A DNA stretch of 56,319 nt from Polaromonas sp. (GTDB taxonomy: Bacteria; Pseudomonadota; Gammaproteobacteria; Burkholderiales; Burkholderiaceae_C). Shown one piece after another: positions 53,147 to 56,319 of this stretch. How positions within the stretch are numbered: the first letter of the stretch is position 1; the number at the start of each line of letters is the position of its first letter. The DNA lies in assembly GCF_030689685.1 (NCBI RefSeq), contig NZ_JAUYEY010000064.1, positions 1-56,319 of the forward strand. Direction: 5' to 3'. A program made the position numbers and the translations under genes. Under the pieces are notes generated by a model. That model did not search any database and had not been told where the DNA came from. It worked only from the letters and a program-made list of their open reading frames with translations.

Positions 53147-54091
53147 TTGTCTGACATTTCAGAGCAAAAAAGCCCTCCAGCCCATGATCCACGTGCGCAA
53201 GCAGCTACGAAAAGCATAGCAACAGGCCTGCTGCTGGCCACCCTGGGCGCGATTGCCTTCAGCGGCAAGGCGATCATCGTCAAGCTCGCCTACCGCTACG
53301 GCGTCGATGCCGTCACGCTGATCATGTACCGCATGTTGTTTGCGCTGCCGATCTTCGCGCTGATGGCCTGGTGGGCCAGCCGGGGCAAGGCGGCGTTGAC
53401 ACGAAAGGACTGGCTGGGCGTGCTCTGGCTGGGTTTCACCGGGTATTACCTGGCGAGTTTTCTCGACTTTGCCGGGCTGGCCTACATCTCCGCGTCGCTG
53501 GAGCGGCTGATCCTTTACCTCAACCCGACGCTGGTGCTGTTGCTGGGCTTGGTGCTTTATCGCCGGCGCATCTCCGCGCGGCAGATTCTTGGCATGGCCA
53601 TCAGTTACAGCGGTGTGGTGCTGGTGTTCGGCCATGAAATCACGCTGATGGGCCCCGACGCGGCCTGGGGCGCGCTGCTGGTTTTTCTGAGCGCCGTGAG
53701 TTATGCCATTTACCTGGTCTACAGCGGTGAGATGGTCAAACGCCTGGGCGCGCTGCGGCTGGTGGGCCTGGCCAGCACCGTGGCCTGCCTGTGCTGTTTG
53801 CTGCAGTTTGTGCTGCTCAGGCCGCTCAGTGCCGCAGCGGTGGCGCCCGAGGTGATCTGGCTGTCGCTGCTCAATGCCACGCTGTGCACGGTGGCGCCGG
53901 TGCTGATGGTGATGATGGCGATTGAGCGCATAGGCGCTGGCATGGCGGCGCAAGCCGGAATGATAGGCCCGATGTCCACCATCCTGATGGGTGTGCTGAT
54001 TCTGGGTGAGCCGTTCACGGCTTGGGTCGCGGCGGGGACGGTGCTGGTGATTGCCGGGATTTTTGTGTTCAGCCGATCTGGCAAAGGATAG
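53147..54091 (+). CDS. EamA/DMT-family transporter with repeat-encoded N-terminus
   Basis: The product (about 314 residues) has ten hydrophobic segments in two EamA repeats (for example YLASFLDFAGLAYISASLER, and GAGMAAQAGMIGPMSTILMG). TTG at 53147 is the only early start I see upstream of the first helix; no good ribosome-binding site precedes it. Residues 7-24 before the first helix (about KSPPAHDPRAQAATKSIA) are encoded by an R1 repeat (53166-53220), so the start region has been rewritten. Substrate unknown. Confidence 0.82.
   Translation: MSDISEQKSPPAHDPRAQAATKSIATGLLLATLGAIAFSGKAIIVKLAYRYGVDAVTLIMYRMLFALPIFALMAWWASRGKAALTRKDWLGVLWLGFTGYYLASFLDFAGLAYISASLERLILYLNPTLVLLLGLVLYRRRISARQILGMAISYSGVVLVFGHEITLMGPDAAWGALLVFLSAVSYAIYLVYSGEMVKRLGALRLVGLASTVACLCCLLQFVLLRPLSAAAVAPEVIWLSLLNATLCTVAPVLMVMMAIERIGAGMAAQAGMIGPMSTILMGVLILGEPFTAWVAAGTVLVIAGIFVFSRSGKG
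53166..53220 (+). repeat. Dispersed repeat family R1, copy 4 (start of EamA gene)
   Basis: AAAAAAGCCCTCCAGCCCAT, a GC-rich centre with CACGTGCGCAAG, then CAGCTACGAAAAGCATAGC. It has the same orientation as copies 2 and 3 and is translated as the cytoplasmic N-terminus of the transporter. Confidence 0.7.
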
Positions 54092-54789
54092 GCTGATAGT
54101 CGTGCGGATCTTGCGTCACGCTTGTTGACGACTTACCTTTCCAGTTCGCCCACGTCTGTTGGCCGGGGGTTGCCCGGCGGCACCTCACTTTCTTTTTGCG
54201 TCGCCAAAAAGAAAGTAAGCAAAGAAAAAGGCGACCCGATGGTCTGGGTCCCTCCGCTTCGCTGCGGGCAACCTGCGGTGCTTGGTAAAAGCGGGGTCGA
54301 GCTCGAACTCGCCTTCGGCTCAGACAATCGCTCGCCCTGATCCGCTTTGACCTGCGCTCCTCGGCCCAGCCCGACGGGTGAAGGAGGAGGCAAATATCTA
54401 ATACCAAATTCAAGTCCGGAGTGCAGGAAGCGCGAAGCGCTTCCTGCACGGAAATCCCAAGAGTCGGCCATGTTTGCACGCGAGCGTAGCGCACGCGGCC
54501 AAATGAAGTCCCCCTCTATCGCCCAGCGGGGCGAGGGAGGGGCTAGGAGTCTGGGCGGCAGAAGGCGTCGAAGCGAAAAGTGGCCCCGGCGAGGACAGTT
54601 TTTGCCGGGTTTGCAGCCTCATAGCCGCAGCTATGGGGCAAAAAGCCGGTGAAAAATGGACCGGCGCGGCCGCTTTGCAGCCGACGTCCCTTCTGCCGCC
54701 CAGGCTCCTAGGGGAGGGAGTGGGGAGTCAAGCCCTGCTGTCCAGTGCAGACCACAGTCAGCTTCAAGCCAACCGCGGAGAAGACCGTC
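54092..54789. repeat. Repeat-rich non-coding region
   Basis: This ~700-bp stretch has no gene I can support. It holds several hairpins: CTTTCTTTTTG/CAAAAAGAAAG (54188-54215), a perfect 13-bp stem GTGCAGGAAGCGC/GCGCTTCCTGCAC with a GAA loop (54421-54449), and CATAGC/GCTATG (54620-54635). The first hairpin and its flank (AAAGTAAGCAAAGAAAAAGG) form a repeat common in Burkholderiales. The last part resembles the central hairpin of the MITE-like elements. The many short open frames here have skewed composition and no family likeness. Confidence 0.6.
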
Positions 54790-55351
54790 CTATTTCTTCA
54801 CCGGGACCCGCCGCCCCGCCGGCGCGGCAGCCGCGGGCGCATCTGCACGGCTGGCCGTGCGTGAAGCTGCCAGCCGCTCCATGCGCTGCGCCACCGTGAT
54901 GGCGCTTTGCCCGCTCAGGCCGTCCATGCGATTGCCCATGGCCTGCTCCAACAGGTCCAGCCTTTGTTGGGCTGGGGGATGAGGTGGCCGTGACGGTGCC
55001 GCCCGGGGCACTGCCTTTGTTGAAAAAACTGCTCAAGCCGCGCAATGCGTTGGCGCCAGCGCCGGCCGGTGCGGCGCTGGCGGCGGAGCCGATGTCAAAT
55101 ATGTGGACCCAACCGGATGCACCTTCGGCGGTGCGTACCTGGATCCAGGCACCTTGCCGCCCGCCGGAGCGGGTCACCGGCGTGCGTGCCGCCAGCGCAG
55201 CCAGGCTGCGTGAACTCTCGCCCGGTGCCTCGCGCAGTTCGGCCGCGCGTTTGACCAGGAGCGCTTCGGTTTGCGCCTGGACCAGCCCGCCGTCCAACAG
55301 CAGCGCACAAGAGACCAGCCCGTGCAGGCGATTGAATTTACTCAGTATCAT
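54790..55351 (-). pseudogene. SH3-domain protein gene with a frameshift
   Basis: From ATG at 55351 the product begins with a signal-like segment (LHGLVSCALLLDGGLVQAQT) and a bacterial SH3 domain (LLVKRAAELREAPGESSRSL, then AWIQVRTAEGASGWVHIFDI). After SSFFNKGSAPGGTVTATSS the frame turns into out-of-frame-looking sequence. The next frame reads PAQQRLDLLEQAMGNRMDGL and continues sensibly to a stop at 54790. Removing one C from the CCCCC run near 54976-54980 would join both parts. So this is either a real frameshift or a sequencing error in the run. Such proteins are periplasmic; role unknown. Confidence 0.7.
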
Positions 55352-55388
55352 GGCCGGTCACTTTCACGGAAATGAAGCGGGAATTATT

Positions 55389-56183
55389 ATGGATTTGGGT
55401 ATCGCAGGCAAATGGGCGCTGGTATGCGGCGCGAGCAAGGGGCTGGGTCTGGGCTGCGCCCAGGCGTTGATGCGCGAAGGCGTGAACGTGCTGATCGTCG
55501 CGCGGGGTGCCGAAGTACTGAAAGCCACCGCTACTAAATTGATAGCTGATAGAGCCCGTCCGACGGGGGCCAGTGTGCAATTTGTTGCGGCAGACATCAC
55601 CACCACCGAGGGCCGTGCCGCAGTGTTTGGGCAGCGCAAGGACTTCGACATCGTCGTCACCAACGCCGGCGGCCCGCCGCCGGGTGACTTTCGCAACTGG
55701 GACCGGGATGCCTGGCTCAAGGCGGTGGATGCCAACATGCTGACGCCTATCGAGCTGATCAAGGCCACGGTGGATGGCATGGCCGCGCGCGGTTTTGGCC
55801 GCATCGTCAACATCACCTCCAGCTCGGTCAAGGCACCGATTGACATCCTTGGCCTGTCCAACGGCGCACGCAGCGGGCTGACCGGCTTTGTCGCCGGTGT
55901 GGCGCGCACCAAGCTCGCAGCGCAGGGTGTGACCATCAACAACCTGCTGCCCGGGGCCTTTGACACCGACCGCCTGCGCGGCACCCTGCAGGGAGCGGCC
56001 ACCAAGACCGGCCAGTCGATGGATGTGTTGATGGACGCGCGGCGAAAAACCATTCCGGCCGGGCGTTTTGGCACACCGGAAGAGTTCGGTGCGATGTGCG
56101 CTTTTTTATGCAGCATGCAGGCCGCTTACCTCACCGGTCAGAACGTATTGCTCGACGGTGGGGCTTATCCCGGCACGTACTAG
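55389..56183 (+). CDS. SDR-family protein lacking the usual Tyr-Lys pair
   Basis: The product (264 residues) is a short-chain dehydrogenase/reductase: cofactor motif CGASKGLGLGCAQAL near the start, VTNAGGPPPG, and FGRIVNITSSSVKAPIDILG. Where classical members have YxxxK, this one has SNGAR (LGLSNGARSGLTGF), so Tyr is Ser and Lys is Arg. That pattern belongs to a known divergent subgroup. Residues 48-65 (ATKLIADRARPTGASVQF) are encoded by an R1 repeat (55530-55583). ATG at 55389 is chosen; an ATG at 55350 would add 13 residues. Its TAG stop lies in the CTAG where the right-edge transposon begins. Catalytic role uncertain. Confidence 0.82.
   Translation: MDLGIAGKWALVCGASKGLGLGCAQALMREGVNVLIVARGAEVLKATATKLIADRARPTGASVQFVAADITTTEGRAAVFGQRKDFDIVVTNAGGPPPGDFRNWDRDAWLKAVDANMLTPIELIKATVDGMAARGFGRIVNITSSSVKAPIDILGLSNGARSGLTGFVAGVARTKLAAQGVTINNLLPGAFDTDRLRGTLQGAATKTGQSMDVLMDARRKTIPAGRFGTPEEFGAMCAFLCSMQAAYLTGQNVLLDGGAYPGTY
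55530..55583 (-). repeat. Dispersed repeat family R1, copy 5 (inside SDR gene)
   Basis: GCTACTAAATTGATAGCTGA, then GAGCCCGTCCGACGGGGGCC and an A/T-rich end. It has the same orientation as copy 1, opposite to copies 2-4. It encodes the helix-turn region between the second and third strands of the SDR fold, a surface position. Confidence 0.7.
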
Positions 56184-56319
56184 TAGTTAGTTCCATTAAA
56201 GCAATTACGTACTAAACGACGCCAAGATCGAACTTATTCCATCGAAAAACGACAGGCGATGCGTTGATTTCAGCTATCCCTTTGAGGATGCGGGTTTTTA
56301 GTTCCTCTTTGGACTTGAC
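56182..56319 (-). mobile_element. Right-edge insertion sequence (partial, IS630-type)
   Basis: The SDR stop codon region CTAG (56180-56183) is a typical IS630 target. From there the sequence reads GTAGTTAGTTCCATTAAAGC, similar in its first bases to the start of the complete IS630 at 32765 (GTAGATTGAATC). The transposase C-terminus follows on the minus strand. The other end of the element is outside the window. Confidence 0.6.
56212..56319 (-). CDS. IS630-family transposase C-terminus (partial)
   Basis: On the minus strand 35 codons enter from the window edge and end at TAG (56212). The peptide KSKEELKTRILKGIAEINAS, then PVVFRWNKFD, is typical of the last helix and tail of IS630-family transposases. 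The catalytic domain lies outside the window. Confidence 0.75.
   Translation of the reverse strand, partial: VKSKEELKTRILKGIAEINASPVVFRWNKFDLGVV

Overview
The window looks like chromosomal DNA of a betaproteobacterium of the order Burkholderiales, most likely Comamonadaceae (Polaromonas/Rhodoferax-like). The clues are a TctABC set with a Bug-type receptor, the fkpB-ispH pair, serS beside tRNA-Ser, a recJ-lolCE-lolD block, and several short repeat families common in that family. Both edges cut IS630-type transposase genes on the minus strand, as expected of a contig that ends in repeated insertion sequences. This is all read by eye; no search was run.

Layout. 1-266: start of a transposase gene running off the left edge, then DNA with no recognised gene. 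267-429 and 7895-8059: two related MITE-like elements of about 160 bp with TA target duplications, in opposite orientation. Between them, 462-6673 (minus) is a tight five-gene operon: amine permease, gamma-glutamyl-amine ligase, iron alcohol dehydrogenase, gamma-glutamyl hydrolase and aldehyde dehydrogenase, with a divergent EutR-like AraC regulator (6855-7865). I infer a gamma-glutamylation route for ethanolamine or a similar amino alcohol, yielding glycine (or another amino acid) and recovering glutamate without EutBC. 8186-12156: PotFGHI-type ABC importer. 12383-16517: FKBP isomerase, ispH, a PLP dehydratase, serS and tRNA-Ser(CGA). 16657-18776: convergent histidine kinase and response regulator, the latter bracketed by an inverted repeat. 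19057-23683 (minus): trpS with a C-terminal YegP-like domain, an M50 protease, a YciO/Sua5 protein, an EamA transporter and a PHP phosphoesterase.

23756-33873 appears to be acquired. It starts with an internally deleted IS6-type element and ends with a complete IS630 element beside a 5'-truncated glutathione S-transferase gene. Inside is a catabolic cassette: RraA-like aldolase, FMN-dependent 2-hydroxy-acid dehydrogenase, TRAP transporter (P, Q, M), aldehyde dehydrogenase, iron alcohol dehydrogenase and a divergent LysR regulator. The four activities can be read as alcohol to aldehyde to hydroxy acid to oxo acid to aldol cleavage. None of the host repeat families was seen in this segment.

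34332-56183 is a mostly housekeeping backbone: a 24-residue membrane peptide, recJ, a mutase-like protein, lolCE, lolD, a hicAB toxin-antitoxin pair, a VWA/DUF58/MoxR group with a PDZ-less HtrA-like protease, tatD, a uracil/hypoxanthine-type DNA glycosylase, a spermidine-synthase-like protein, a GspE/PilB ATPase, tctB-tctA-tctC with a gamma-glutamyltransferase, an EamA transporter, a frameshifted SH3 gene and an atypical SDR protein.

A theme across the backbone is short dispersed repeats lying in frame inside genes: at least eight genes (ispH, the dehydratase, lolD, the DUF58 gene, the glycosylase, ggt, an EamA gene and the SDR gene) carry repeat-encoded peptide segments.
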